From Pseudo-nitzschia pungens (Eukaryota > Bacillariophyta > Bacillariophyceae > Bacillariales > Bacillariaceae), in contig CM074760.1 in NCBI GenBank assembly GCA_037355855.1, positions 4,766,501-4,830,500 on the forward strand: 64,000 nucleotides of DNA. The letters are read 5' to 3'. Position numbers and translations under genes: made by a program. Within the stretch, counting starts at the first letter, position 1. Each line of letters begins with the position of its first letter. Below are positions 44,237 through 55,909 of the stretch, piece after piece. Below the pieces are notes generated by a model. That model made no database searches. It was not told the origin of the DNA and was given only the letters and a program-made list of their open reading frames with translations.

Positions 44237-45670
44237 CTGTGGGCTTTCTACGGTGAGCTTGTTGCTGCAATCAGACAGCGCACCGCCTCCAGTGATCCCA
44301 CTACAATGGGACGAACTCCGTTTGAGATGGTACATGGGTACATGCCAGATATATCCCTCTACCAAGCCCATGAATGGTATGACTTTGTCTATTGGATTGA
44401 CCTCTCTGATGGAACCAAGAAGTTGGGACGATGGCTTGGTTCATGTGGCGACCAATTTGGAGGAGGAGACTGTCACTGGATTCTAACTGAAGCCGTGATG
44501 CCTGTAAGCACTAACACTGTCTGTGCTGTCACTGAAGAGGAATGGCAAGCTCACGACGTGAAGCGATATATGGACTCATTTGACCAAGCACTTGAATCTA
44601 AGATCAGGGACAAGGTTGAGGATACCGACACGAAGTTTCAAGCAACCTACCCTGATCTGCCTGACAATCTATTTGAAGGACACCAAGAACTGATGGGAGC
44701 TTGCCAAGCCAGAAGCCTCCATCCCTGATGTTGACAATCTCATACCTGATGGTGATGACTATGATGAGTATATTGGTAACAATGTCATGATCCAGACGGG
44801 CAACGAGTGGTTGAGGTGTGTTGTGAAGAACCGATCTGCTTATCTCAACAGCAATCTGATCAGCAAGAGGAATGATAACCCTATCCTTGATACCAGGATG
44901 TACAATTTGCAGTTCCCAGATGGTTCCATTGAGAAGTACACCACCAATATTGCTGCTGGGAACATACCTTCAGTAGTGTACCAAGCAGAGATTCAGTCTG
45001 TATCTTCTTCCTGTTGGTGGCGCTGAACAATTTGGATGTCCTGTCTGCTGATATTCAGAATGCCTACCTCACTGCACCAATCAAGAAGAAGTACTATTTG
45101 ATCGCTTGTGCCAAAATGGTTTTCCCCCACTTGGTAGGTCAAGTATGTAAGATAGTACAAGCGCTGTGTGAACTGCCTGTCGCAGGCGCTTCATTTCAAT
45201 TCTATTTGACCAAGAACCTACAAATCCTGGGATACCAACCATGCAAGGCCAATCCCGATGTTCATATGAGAGTCAAGACAAGAAAAGATGGCTCCCTGTA
45301 CTGGGTCTACTTGATTGCCTACGTGGATGACATCATTTGCTGCAGTGAAGATCCTTGGAAACATTTGGAGAGTATCAAGTAGCGATTCAGATTGAAGGAC
45401 ATGACTATAGAAGTCGCAATAGAAGTCCCAATGCTGTATTTGGGAGCTGATATCCATTCCTTTGTGATTGAAAGGGATGACGTCCCAAAGTGGGCAATGT
45501 CCTTGGAGAAGGATGTCAAGAAAGCAATTGACGCAGTGGAAAAGGAGCTTGGCACTGAGCAATATGGATACAAGCACCTTCTGAACAAGGTTTCCACTCT
45601 GTTAACATCTGAGTATTGACCCGAGGTTGATTTGACAGCCAAACTGGATCCAAGCAATCAGAACTACTAA
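44237..45670 (+). pseudogene. Ty1/copia pol fragment A
   Basis: Decayed copia polyprotein: the integrase C-terminal part (WAFYGELVAAIRQ, GRTPFEMVHGY, LGRWLGSCGDQFG), then linker, then RT (LDVLSADIQNAYLTAP near 45034; AYVDDIICCSEDP near 45320). Reading needs four frames (44306-44728, 44787-45026, 45014-45382, 45392-45619), with stops at 45380-45382 and 45617-45619. Part of the RT fingers is deleted near 45005. It stops near NQNYY at 45669 where fragment B begins. Confidence 0.85.
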
Positions 45671-45741
45671 CAACGCAAATATTCAACATTTGGGTCCCTG
45701 ACACCAACAAGATTGTCCCTTGGAGCAATGTCCACACGGCT

Positions 45742-48465
45742 TTGAACGCCTCTACTCGCAACCAACGTGCTGGCACTTTCACTGATGATGCCTTCCTCCC
45801 CTGGAGTCAACACCTCAATTCCTCTGCCATCCCCTCTGCCTCTGGTGACACTCCGTCTCGCATTGCGTCTGATCCCCTCCCTGTCTCACCTGCTTCCTCT
45901 TCTGTTTATCGTGCCTCTGACACCTATGCCCAGATTGATGGTAAATGGCAAATTGTTCCACTCAAGCACAACTATGGGGAGATGAGTGATGCACCTTCCC
46001 GTCAGGTGGTCTACACCAAAGACAAAACCGGTACTCCACGTCTTGAATCAGATTTTGGCGATCCTGAACTCGCCTACCTTGATACAAACGCTTCTCCCGC
46101 TGACCCAAGCCTTGATTACATCCCTGACACAGGTCCATCAAAGGTAGTTCTACTTGACCATGATGGCAATCCTGTATGTGACCAACATGGGGAGCTACAA
46201 ACCATTGATGCCATTTCTCCTGACGACCTTATAGGACGTTCATTCCTTATTTCCAATCCTGATGGCACACGAACCCGAACCACTGTTGTCAGCATCCTTG
46301 ATAAGCTCCAAACAAACCCTGACCTCATCAAGTTTAAATGCAATCACGATAATGACACCGTTGATGACGTCATAGCATACAATGACATCATGAATTACAT
46401 CCATCGTGATGAAAGCCAAGAAGACGGTCCATTGTGGGCATTCCGACGCATCCTTGGACACCAAGGCCCATTAAACCATAGACACCCAGACTACAAGGGT
46501 AGCCTTTACAACTTATGGGTCGAATGGGAAAACATGGAACGTACTTTTGAACCACTCAACATAATGGCAGCTGATGACCCCATCACTGTGGCACAATATG
46601 GCAAGGAACACAACCTCTTACAAACCAGAGGCTGGAAACGCCTTCGGCGCATTGTCAAACTGGCTAAACGTACAAAACAGTTGGAGCGCCTCACCAAACA
46701 AGCCAAACTCAGATCCTTCAACACCAGTCCCAAATACCAATATGGATTCCAAGTCCCCAACAATCATGAAGAAGCTGTCCAACTGGACATCAAGAATGGC
46801 AACACCAAATGGCAAGATGCCATCAAGCTTGAAATGCAACAACTCCATGACTATGACACCTTTATTGACAATGGACCCTTTGAAGCATCCAACATTCCTT
46901 CTGGATATCAACAAATCAAGGTCCACATGATCTTCGCAGTCAAACATGATGGACGTCACAAGGCCAGACTCGTAGCCAATGGCAATCTCACAGATGTGCC
47001 ACTTGACAGTGTGTATGCTGGCGTGGTGTCACTCCGGGGCCTTCACATGTGCCTGTTTGCAGCTGAACTCAACTCCCTTGATGCATGGGGCACAGACATC
47101 GGCAATGCTTATTTAGAAGCCCTCACTTCTGAAAAGGTCTGCATTAAAGCAGGTCCAGAGTTTGGTCCACTCAAAGGTCACATGCTGCTTATCCACAAAG
47201 CTCTTTATGGCCTACGCTCCTCTGGGAAATGTTTTGGTGATCTCCTCGCTGCATGCCTCATTGAACAAGGTTTTGAATGGTCCAAGAATGAAGCTGAAAT
47301 CTTCATGCGTCCTGGCGTTAACAAACATGGGGAGCCTGTTTATGAATATGTTGCAACCTATGTTGATGATCTTTGTGTGTGCATGTCAGACCCAAACCAA
47401 TTTCTTGAAGTCCTCCAAGCTGAACCCTACAACTTCAAACTCAAAGGTTCAGGACCTATGCAATTTCACCTTGGATGTGGTTTCACAAGAGACAAACATG
47501 GGATCCTCTGTATGGATCCATCCAAATTCATCTCCAAACTTGAAACCTCTTATCAACAGATGTTTGGCTGCGCACCTAAAACAAGAGCACAGTCTCCACT
47601 TGAAGAAAATGACCATCCTGAACTTGACACATCTGACTTCCTTGATGAAGAAGACACCAAGAAATACCAGACCATGATTGGATCCCTCCAATGGCTTGTC
47701 ACGATTGGACGTTTTGATATTCAAACAGCTGTGATGACAATGTCCAGTTTTAGAGCTCAACCAAGACAAGGTCACTTGGAACGTACAAAACGCATCTACG
47801 GTTATGTAACAAAGTTCAAAGGATTCAAAATTCGCTTTCGCACCCAAGCTCCAGAACTCCCAGTTTCTGCCCCTGACAACAAATCTCACAATTGGTCACT
47901 CAGTGTGTATGGTGAATGCAAGGAAGAACTGCCAACTGATGCACCAACACCACTTGGCAAACCTGTTGTCCTCAACCATTTCTATGATGCAAATCTCATG
48001 CATGACATCGTATCTGGGAAAGCTGTCACTGGCATTCTGCATTTTGCAAACAAAACACCAATCATGTGGTTCTCCAAGAAACAATCCACTGTGGAAACTG
48101 CAACTTTTGGTGCTGAATTTGTTGCAGCAAGGACATGCATTGAACAGATTGTAGACCTACGCCAATCATTTCGATACATGGGTATCCCTGTAAAGGACAC
48201 ATCATTTGGATGGGGAGACAACGAAAAGCAAGTGCTCAGTGCTTCATTTCCTTATGCAAGACTCCATAAGAGACACAATATCCTTACATACCACTATGTT
48301 CGAGGCATGATTGCACGAGGCTTCATCAACCTGCAACACATTGTTGGTAAGGACAACTGTGCTGACATCCTCACCAAACATTGGAGTCACAATTCTGTCT
48401 ATTCCCTGATTAAACCCATCTTCAACTATGAAGGCAACACCGGTGATCTCTTCATCCAAGATTGA
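45742..48465 (+). CDS. Ty1/copia pol, 5'-truncated but open (integrase end, RT, RNase H)
   Basis: Continuous frame of more than 900 codons, open upstream to about 45645 without an ATG. It begins at the end of integrase (FNIWVPDTNKIVPWSNV), passes a long Asp/Pro-rich linker, then RT: DAWGTDIGNAYLEA (near residue 450), ALYGLRSSGKC, TYVDDLCVC (near 540), LGCGFTRDK. RNase H follows: FYDANLMHD (near 745), TFGAEFVAAR (near 790), WGDNEKQVL (near 824), KDNCADILTKHW (near 871). Gag, protease and the integrase core are absent, so this copy is 5'-truncated, yet it has no internal stop, suggesting a young or recently constrained sequence. Followed by a polypurine tract (GATGGGGAG) and its LTR. Confidence 0.9.
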   Translation: MNASTRNQRAGTFTDDAFLPWSQHLNSSAIPSASGDTPSRIASDPLPVSPASSSVYRASDTYAQIDGKWQIVPLKHNYGEMSDAPSRQVVYTKDKTGTPRLESDFGDPELAYLDTNASPADPSLDYIPDTGPSKVVLLDHDGNPVCDQHGELQTIDAISPDDLIGRSFLISNPDGTRTRTTVVSILDKLQTNPDLIKFKCNHDNDTVDDVIAYNDIMNYIHRDESQEDGPLWAFRRILGHQGPLNHRHPDYKGSLYNLWVEWENMERTFEPLNIMAADDPITVAQYGKEHNLLQTRGWKRLRRIVKLAKRTKQLERLTKQAKLRSFNTSPKYQYGFQVPNNHEEAVQLDIKNGNTKWQDAIKLEMQQLHDYDTFIDNGPFEASNIPSGYQQIKVHMIFAVKHDGRHKARLVANGNLTDVPLDSVYAGVVSLRGLHMCLFAAELNSLDAWGTDIGNAYLEALTSEKVCIKAGPEFGPLKGHMLLIHKALYGLRSSGKCFGDLLAACLIEQGFEWSKNEAEIFMRPGVNKHGEPVYEYVATYVDDLCVCMSDPNQFLEVLQAEPYNFKLKGSGPMQFHLGCGFTRDKHGILCMDPSKFISKLETSYQQMFGCAPKTRAQSPLEENDHPELDTSDFLDEEDTKKYQTMIGSLQWLVTIGRFDIQTAVMTMSSFRAQPRQGHLERTKRIYGYVTKFKGFKIRFRTQAPELPVSAPDNKSHNWSLSVYGECKEELPTDAPTPLGKPVVLNHFYDANLMHDIVSGKAVTGILHFANKTPIMWFSKKQSTVETATFGAEFVAARTCIEQIVDLRQSFRYMGIPVKDTSFGWGDNEKQVLSASFPYARLHKRHNILTYHYVRGMIARGFINLQHIVGKDNCADILTKHWSHNSVYSLIKPIFNYEGNTGDLFIQD

Positions 48466-48522
48466 TGACATCATCCCCTGTTGGTAGATTGAACATGGCA
48501 AAACCAAGGAACAGATGGGGAG

Positions 48523-49001
48523 TGTTAAATTGTAACCAAAATTGGTTGACAGTTGGCAAACCCTTAACCCTACATACATTACATATGAACGCTCACACAC
48601 TGCGCGAAAAGAAAATAAATAATTTTCTACTGGGTTCTCAGTACAAGAAAACACAAGCAGCAGCAGAACCACCCAGTAGAATTAACAAAACAGCAACATC
48701 GAATCCCCGACAAGTTGCTGTCCTCACATCTTTAGTTTAACTCTGATTTGAATACCTTGATACTTACATCCTGCTCCCTGAGCAGCTTCCTGTAGAACTA
48801 CAAGCCTAAGGTCTAACTGACTGAGCCCATAAGAGGTAGTAGTTAGAATAGATCTGGTTGATCTCGCTCGATCGGCCGTAGTGGTGAATCTGAGACTATC
48901 GAATAGAACAGACCAGCACCTCAACCGGTTTGCTGCTCCTGCTGTATATCTCCAAGCTTGCCTTAGGACCTATCAGCTTAAACCAGTTTCAGCTACATTT
49001 T
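48523..49001 (+). repeat. 3' LTR of copia B
   Basis: Begins TGTTAAATTGTAACC right after GATGGGGAG. Its last 300 bp (from CTTTAGTTTAACTCTGATTT on) are almost the same as the LTRs at 50500 and 55631 (opposite orientation), while its first 200 bp differ. It ends ...CAGCTACATTTT and lacks the terminal AACA, where fragment C begins. Confidence 0.8.
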
Positions 49002-49888
49002 GTCAGAAGTATGAAATCAAGCATGGGCTTACCCTGCATAAGAACCCAATCCCTATGCCCACGAAATGCAGGCCGGAAGAAGATACCTCAGAGTTTTTAG
49101 ATCCAGCGGGACACAAGGAGTTCCAACATATCATCGGGGGTTTATGCCAATGGGTAATTTTGACTAGTAGGATTGATATAGGGTATGCAGTGTCGTCACT
49201 TTCGAGGTTCTCAGCAAGTCCAAGGAAGAATCATCTTGAGATGGCAAGATACATATTGGGGTACCTCAAGAAGTACAAGAATAAAGGGTTGGTGATTGAC
49301 GCAACGCCCCCAAGAACTACCATAGATGAAGAGCCTACAAGAATGGAGGATTTCACTCACCAGTATAAATACTACAAGGAAGAGCTAGATCCTATGTTCC
49401 CTATCCCGAAAGTCAAAGAACTACAGATAACCATCTTCTGTGACAGTGACCATGCGCACAATTTGGTAACTGGTAGGAGCATCACAGGTCTTCTCGCTTT
49501 TGTTGGGTCCACTCCGGTATACTGGAAGTCCAAATGCCAAACCTCAGTCCATACCAGCACTTTTGGAGCAGAGTTTACAGCGTTGAAGGATGCAGTGGCC
49601 CTGGCCATCAGACTGAGATATCATTTGAGATCTATGGGAGTTGCTGTGACCAAACCGGGCGATATCTATGTGGATAATAAGAGTGTGGTTCTGAATTCAA
49701 CTAATCCTGCAAGTTCCCTCAACAAGAAGTCCATTGCTTTGGCATACCATTTTGTGAGACAACACCAAGCAGGCAAAGTGATCTCTGTGAACCACATCAG
49801 ATCTGAGGATAACTATGCTGATGTCCTTACCAAGCCGCTCCCGCAAACTACCTTCCATAGTCTCATCAACGAATTTATGACCAAATAA
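49002..49888 (+). pseudogene. Ty1/copia pol fragment C (end of RT, RNase H)
   Basis: Open frame with RT C-terminus (IPMPTKCRPEEDTSEFLDP, IIGGLCQWV) and a complete copia RNase H: IFCDSDHAHN, TFGAEFTAL, IYVDNKSVVL, NYADVLTKPL. Different family from fragments A and B. 5'-truncated by the LTR at 48523-49001. The first part of the frame lies inside that LTR and is not real coding sequence. Confidence 0.85.
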
Positions 49889-50034
49889 GTTAAGTACCCT
49901 AAAAACCTTTTTAAAAAAAGAGTCCAATTGAAATTCAGAACAATAATGTGTGCCTCAGTAATCATGTTCGTTTCCTCAATCATCACTAGATCCTTACGCC
50001 ACACATTAAGGAGGGAACAACGTGAAAACAGGGT

Positions 50035-50499
50035 TGTTAAGCACAAAGAAACAGAAACCGCGCATAGAACTGCGCGAACGCGAGCATTAGATCATACTAC
50101 ACGTGGAATCGTATTGAGCACTACTAGATATGCTCCGACCACACGCAATCAGCATGTTACAGGTGGAGTTGTATTGAGCAGTTGCTCCAACCACACGCAT
50201 GGACTCGCGAATACTAAACACGGCCATGTTAAGTATGCATTGCAAAGTATATATGTCACTGAATAAAACAGAATAAACACATACAAACGCACGCACGGAA
50301 TCTGCGAGCAAGTGTTAACGATCAAGTGTTAAGCGATCATCGCTAGTCAGTCCAATCGCTAACACAGAGCTCAACACACAGCTCACACAGAGTGATCGGG
50401 TGTTAACACAGAAAACACATGATTTGCTAAGATAGAACACTAAGCTCATAATTCCAGTTAAACAACTTGTTATAAGGTTAAGGGTTTCTCAAACAGAAT
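50035..50499 (-). repeat. LTR relic split by the element at 50500
   Basis: 50035-50499 and 57078-57093 appear to be two parts of one LTR. Read on minus, 57093 starts TGTTAAATTGTAACC as in the other copia LTRs and continues past the insertion with GAGAAACCCTTAACC, matching the copia B LTR in order. The other end is CTTAACA at 50035. The duplication AGAAT lies at the break. 49889-50034 between fragment C and this LTR holds no gene. Confidence 0.55.
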
Positions 50500-50998
50500 T
50501 GTTAAAATGTAGCTGAAACTGGTTTAAGCTGATAGATCCCAGGGCAAGCTTGGAGATATAGAGCAAGAGTAAAGGCATGCAAACCGGTTGAGGTGCCGGT
50601 CTGTTCTATCGATAGTCTCGGATTCACCACTACGATCGAACGAATCCACCAGGTCTATTCTAACTACCTGTGAGCTCAGTCAGTTAGACCTTAGGCTTGT
50701 AGTTCTACAGGGAGCTGCTCAAGGAGCAGGATGTAAGTATCAAGGTATTCAAATCAGAGTTAAACTAAAGATGTGAGGACAGCAAGCTTGTTGAGGATTC
50801 GACGTTGCTGTCTTGTTAGTGCTACCGGGTGTTCTACTTGGTGTTCGTGTACAAAGGTACTGTGTTTTGTTGTGTCTGTACAAGCAGTACTGGGACTCAG
50901 TAGAAAACTATTTCCGTGCACAATATGCGCATGGAAAATATGCAACGTGTGACTGGATTGAATCCAGTCATGAATCGTGTTACGGTTACAATTTAACA
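50500..50998 (-). repeat. 3' LTR of the non-autonomous element
   Basis: 499 bp, TGTTAAA...TTTAACA. On minus it is preceded by GATGGGGCG, the same type of polypurine tract as copia B. Confidence 0.9.
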
Positions 50999-51183
50999 CG
51001 CCCCATCTATGATTGCAGGAGCAAGAGGAACTTGCTCTGTATTCATGGACATAAGGACCGTAACACACAAGGAATGGAGGAGAGGATGGGCAATAGCGCA
51101 AGAATTGCGCCCCATGTTGGATGAAGGATGGGCAATAGCGTATACGGGAATACGCCCCATGTGGATGAGTAATTTCACAGAGC

Positions 51184-51298
51184 GTTAAGTCACGCCCCAT
51201 GTTGTTGGAGCGTTAAGTTATGCCCCATGTTGTTGGAGTGTTAAGTGACGCCCCATGTTGTTGGAGCGTTAAGCTATACCCCATGTTGTTGGGCAATA
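51184..51298. repeat. 28-bp tandem repeats, four units
   Basis: GTTAAGTCACGCCCCATGTT + GTTGGAGC with small changes in each unit. Confidence 0.85.
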
Positions 51299-51579
51299 GC
51301 AGCTCACAGAGCTTGGAGTTGCGCCCCATGTTGTGGACTGGATTGGGTCCAGGTATGAAAGGTGTCAAGGTTACAATTTAATACGCCCCATCCATGATTG
51401 CAGGAGCAAGATGAGCGTGCTCTGAACTCATGGACATGGTGACTGTGACACACAAACATTGGTTGGATTGGTGCGCGCGCGATGGAGTGTTGTTTGGTCT
51501 GTGACCATATCGAGCGAATGTAGATATTGTTATTTCTTGAGTTTGGATTGATCAAGTTTCGTGGATGCTTATCTTAGCA

Positions 51580-53080
51580 ATCAATCGTATTGAGCTGCAA
51601 TCATACTGAGCTGATCGAGCTACTATCTTAGCAATCGATCGTAGCATTTGATTGTATTTTAGTAATCGAACGTATTGATCTTCGATCGTATTGAGTTATC
51701 GGAGTTGAGTTATCGGAGCAATGGCGGGAGGATCGTCAATCGTATCCATCGTTGATCGTATCCATCTTCGATCGTATCCATCTTCGTCCGTATCCATCTT
51801 CGATCGTATCCATCTGCGATCGTATCCATCTTCGATCGTATCCAGTCTGTGATCGAATTGAGCTTCGATCGGATTGCGATCGATTGTGTTGTAGCAATCG
51901 ATCGTATTGGTCTTCTATTGGATTGCAATCGATCGTATTGTAGCAATCGATCGTATTGTAGCAATCGATCGTATTGTAGCAATCGATCGTAGCATTGAAT
52001 CGTATTGAGCCGTCGTAGCAATCGGCCGTATGGAGTGTCAATCGGATCGAGCTATCGTATGGATCGATCGTACTGATCAATCGTATTGAGCTTCGATCGT
52101 ATGGAGCTATCGTAGCAATCGATCGTATGTATTGATCGTATTGAGCTATCGTAGCAATCAATCTGTTGAGTTATCGGAGCAATTGCAGGAGGATCGTCGA
52201 TCGTATCCATCGTCAATCGTGTCCATCTTTGATCATATCCATTTTCGATAGTATTCAGTCGGTGATCGGATTGAGCTTCGATTGTATTGGGCTATCGCAG
52301 CAATCAATTGTATTGATCTTTGATCCAATTGATCCAAATAGTACTGGGCTTCGCCAAAGTTATCTCATGAAGTCGCCCCAGAGAACTGAATGGGGAAGAG
52401 CATCAGGGCAAACAATCAGAGCTGGGCAAAGTGGATCGTATCAATCGGTCGTAGCAATCGATCGTATTGTAGTAATCGATCGTAGCAGTGAATCGTATTG
52501 TATCAATCGATCGTATTGTATCAATCGATCGTATCAATCGATCGTAGCAATCGATCGTGTTGATCTTGTATCGGATTGCAATCGATTGATCGTATTGGGC
52601 TTCTATTGGATTGCAATCGATCATATTGTAGCAATCGATCGTAGCAATCGGTCGTCGTATTGCTCTTGGATCGGATTGCAATCGGTTGTTTTGTAACAAT
52701 CGATTGTATTGATCTGCGATCGTAGCAGTCGATCGTACTGGTAATCTGTGATCGTATCGAGCGAACGTTGATATGATTCCTTGATTCGGATTGATCAAAC
52801 TTCGTGGACGCTTGTCCTAGCAATCAATCGTATTGTGCTGCATCATACTGATCGGATCGAGTTTTCGTAGCAATCGATCATAGCAATTGATCGTGGTGAT
52901 CGTCTATCGGATTGCAATCGATCGTATTGAGCTTCAATCGCATTGAGCTTGGCTTTTGGAGCAATCGATCGTATTGGGGTTTGACCTTATTGAGCTGAGC
53001 TTGATGCTCGGTCGTATTGATCTTCGATTGTATTCAGCTCAGCTATCGTGTCGATTGATGCAGTTGCTGTAGGCGTTCGC
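51580..53080. repeat. ATCGATCGTA-rich satellite-like region
   Basis: About 1.5 kb dominated by variants of CAATCGATCGTATTG, GTATCCATCTTCGATC and GTAGCAATCGATC. 51730-51860 contains a regular 18-19-bp run of GATCGTATCCATCTTC. Long ORFs in this stretch are low-complexity readthrough. Density of GATC and CGATCG is exceptional compared with the flanks. Confidence 0.85.
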
Positions 53081-53421
53081 TCTGTTAGGGAATCGATAGG
53101 CACTTGAGTCAAGCCCTGGTGGAAGTGCTGGGGTTTGCTCGGTCATGGGATCGATGTGCTGTTGTTCTTCGCGAAGCTATCTTCGTGAATCGCCCCAGAA
53201 GACTGAATGGGGAAGAACAGAAGCAAATACAGGTGCTTGGAAGCAGAGCGCCCGCGTTTTCTGCTTGAATCGCCCCAGTGAACAGAAGGGGGGAAGAACA
53301 GGGAGATCGATGTACGCCCCATGTGAACAAGCAATGGTTGGAGTGTATCGATGTACGCCCCATGTTAGCAAGCTGTAAGCAAGGGGTGTAGTGTATCCAG
53401 CAGTTCTTTGGCAAAGTTATC

Positions 53422-54591
53422 TCATGACGTCGCCCCAGATAACTGAAGGGGAAAGAACGGAGATAGAATACAGCAAGGAGTATCAAAAAGGTGGTACAAC
53501 CGCTGGATAATGGCATCACAGTGTCGTAGGGTAATGGTATGCCACGCAGAGGGCATCCCAGCAGCCAAACCAAAAGGGAGGAGAGAAGCCAAATCAGACA
53601 GGAGTGCAGAGGCAGGAAGTGTAGTGGAAGACTCGGTAGCCGGGATGGGAGCAGGCAGGAGTGAGACAGGTGCCGGGGTCTGAACAGGAAGCACCAGAGG
53701 AGGGACCGTTGGGGATGCTGGTGCCGGAAGCAGCGAGGCCTGTGCCAAAGGTGATGCCGACGCGTTTGCAGGAAGTGTCAGGAGAGGTGTTGGTGCTGGT
53801 GCTGGTGCAGGTGCAGGGAGTGGTGCTGGTGCAATGGCCAGACCTGTCAGTGGAGTGGTAGGTGCAGTGGTAGGTGCAGTTGTTGGTGCAGTGCTGAGTG
53901 CAGTTGGAATAGCTGCCGGTGTAGGTGGCGGTGCAGTTGCAGAAGCAGGGTCAGGTGTAGTGACAAGAGCTTCCAGGCCTGGTGTCGATGCAGTTGCGTA
54001 AGCAGGCGCACGTGCCGAAGGACGTGCCCGGGCCGGAGGACGTGGCGATGCAGTTGCAGGGGCAGGAGGACGTGTCGGTGCAGTTGCAGTGGCAGGAGGA
54101 GGTGCACGAACTGGAGTACGGGACAGGATTGGTGGAGTTGCAGAAGCAGGGGCAGGGACCTTTGCTCGAACTGAAGGACGGGCCAGGATTGGTGTAACCT
54201 TTGCTCGAACTGGAGGACGGGCCAGGATTGTTGTAGGAGCAGAAGCAGGTGCAGGGACAGTTGTTCGAACTGGAGAACCCTTTACTCGAACTGGAGGAGC
54301 ATTTGCTCGAACTGGAGGACGCTTTGCGCGTACTGGAGGACCGTTTGCTTGAACTGGAGGACGCTTTGCGCGAACTGGAGGACGGGTCAGGATTTGTGTA
54401 CTGGCAGAAGCAGGTGCAGGAGCAGGTGCTGGAGCATGTACGTGGTGTTGAGCAGGGACAATCAGTGGAGTAGGGAGTGTAGACGGGAGTGATGGGCGAT
54501 ATGCATCGCGAAAATCAAGGAAGTCGTCGAGGTGATAGTTGTTAATGTCGAGGAATGCCCGTAGGCCGACAGTGGTTTTAAGGTGTGTCAT
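53422..54591 (-). CDS. Pro/Ala-rich hypothetical protein of the non-autonomous element
   Basis: ATG 54591 gives 389 codons; the frame is open upstream to about 54870 without another ATG, so a start by splicing is possible. The upstream and first 35 residues look globular (HTLRLHTLDAYM, LDINNYHLDDFLDFRDAY); then about 250 residues of PVRAKRPPVRA, TAPTTAPTT and PAPAPAPAP repeats, then a hydrophobic-mixed end (SDLASLLPFGLAAG, WHTITLRHCDAI). No known Gag motif. In an LTR element lacking pol, a structural Gag-like role is possible but unproven; captured host sequence is the alternative. Confidence 0.5.
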   Translation of the reverse strand: MTHLKTTVGLRAFLDINNYHLDDFLDFRDAYRPSLPSTLPTPLIVPAQHHVHAPAPAPAPASASTQILTRPPVRAKRPPVQANGPPVRAKRPPVRANAPPVRVKGSPVRTTVPAPASAPTTILARPPVRAKVTPILARPSVRAKVPAPASATPPILSRTPVRAPPPATATAPTRPPAPATASPRPPARARPSARAPAYATASTPGLEALVTTPDPASATAPPPTPAAIPTALSTAPTTAPTTAPTTPLTGLAIAPAPLPAPAPAPAPTPLLTLPANASASPLAQASLLPAPASPTVPPLVLPVQTPAPVSLLPAPIPATESSTTLPASALLSDLASLLPFGLAAGMPSAWHTITLRHCDAIIQRLYHLFDTPCCILSPFFPLQLSGATS

Positions 54592-55139
54592 GTATGCATC
54601 AAGGGTATGAAGGCGGAGGGTATGACCGGCGGAAATGGGAACAAAGCGCCCTTGGTCTTCGTATTGGAGGTAGTAGATGAGATCGTGGGATAAGAACCGA
54701 AATTCACCCCAGGTGTTGTAGCCATTAAAGCGGAGTGCACCACAGATGATATCCCCATCCTTGGTGTGGAGGGTATAGGATCCAGTATCCAGAAATAGGA
54801 TAAGATCCAGGAATAGGGAGTTTATATGCCTGAGGGGAATACAGGTGTTATTGCAGCTGTATTCGGGAACTTAGTGGAGGTTATATATTGCTGAGCGCTG
54901 TATTTCGAAGAAATGTTGTTGTTGTGCGAAAACGCCGTTATTGTTGTTCGAAAACAACGTTCCTGCGAAAACAACGTTCGTGTGGTGTGGATAAATCCGA
55001 GGAGGTTGTATCCGGGCAAAGGAACAGGGATATATTTGCCTGGTGGATACAAGAGGTGGATACAGCTGTATTCTGCGCTAATACAGATCTATCAGTGGGA
55101 GGTTATATGTTGCTGCGTCGTTCGAAAACACCGTTGTTT

Positions 55140-55222
55140 GGCGTTGTTGCTCAAAACGCCGTTGTTGTTCGAAACACCGTTGTTGTTCGAAACGCCGTTG
55201 TTGTTCGAAACGCCGTTGTTGT
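55140..55222. repeat. 18-bp tandem repeats
   Basis: GTTGTTGTTCGAAACGCC repeated four times with minor changes, inside a longer CGTTGTTG-rich leader (54890-55260) of the LTR element. Confidence 0.85.
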
Positions 55223-55909
55223 TTGTGGGAAGCGCTACCGTTGTATGCTCTGTTGTTGAAACAGCGTCGTGTTTAGAACAGCACATTCGTGGTGTTTGTT
55301 GTGGTTAGCAGCAATATCGTGATGGGAGAAATATCGTGACGGGAGAAATGGGTGCAGCAGCAGTAGAATTTTTGAAAAATTCTTTCTCCATCAATTCTTG
55401 GAGTTTGGAGATGCCGTTTGTACCGTTGTATCCGAAATAACAAGGAGAATAATAATACCTGGAACAGCCTTGCAACAGGGGGCTTGGTGTTCCAGTGTAG
55501 GATTGAAACTGTAATCAGCGTCGATTCCGTCTTTTGTCGTCGTTGTCGTTGTTCCTTGTTCCTTGTTATTTTCGTGTTGCTTGTAGATCTCCAGCTTTGC
55601 AAGCTTAAAATAAGCTTGCGACTGTTAATCTGTTAAAATGTAGCTGAAACTGGTTTAAGCTGATAGATCCCAGGGCAAGCTTGGAGATATACTACAGCAA
55701 GAGTAAAGGCATGCAAACCGGTTGAGGTGCCGGTCTGTTCTATCGATAGTCTCGGATTCACCACTACGATCGAACGAATCGACCAGGTCTATTCTAACTA
55801 CCTGTGAGCTCAGTCAGTTAGACCTTAGGCTTGTAGTTCTACAGGGAGCTGCTCAAGGAGCAGGATGTAAGTATCAAGGTATTCAAATCAGAGATAAACT
55901 AAAGATGTG

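Noticed and set aside
45742..48465. Intact autonomous copia element
   Set aside because: Gag, protease, integrase core and 5' LTR are missing; only the 3' part of pol and one LTR are present.
52166..52800. Ser/Asp/Ile-rich ORFs in the ATCGATCG region
   Set aside because: Low-complexity translations of the satellite in several frames on both strands.
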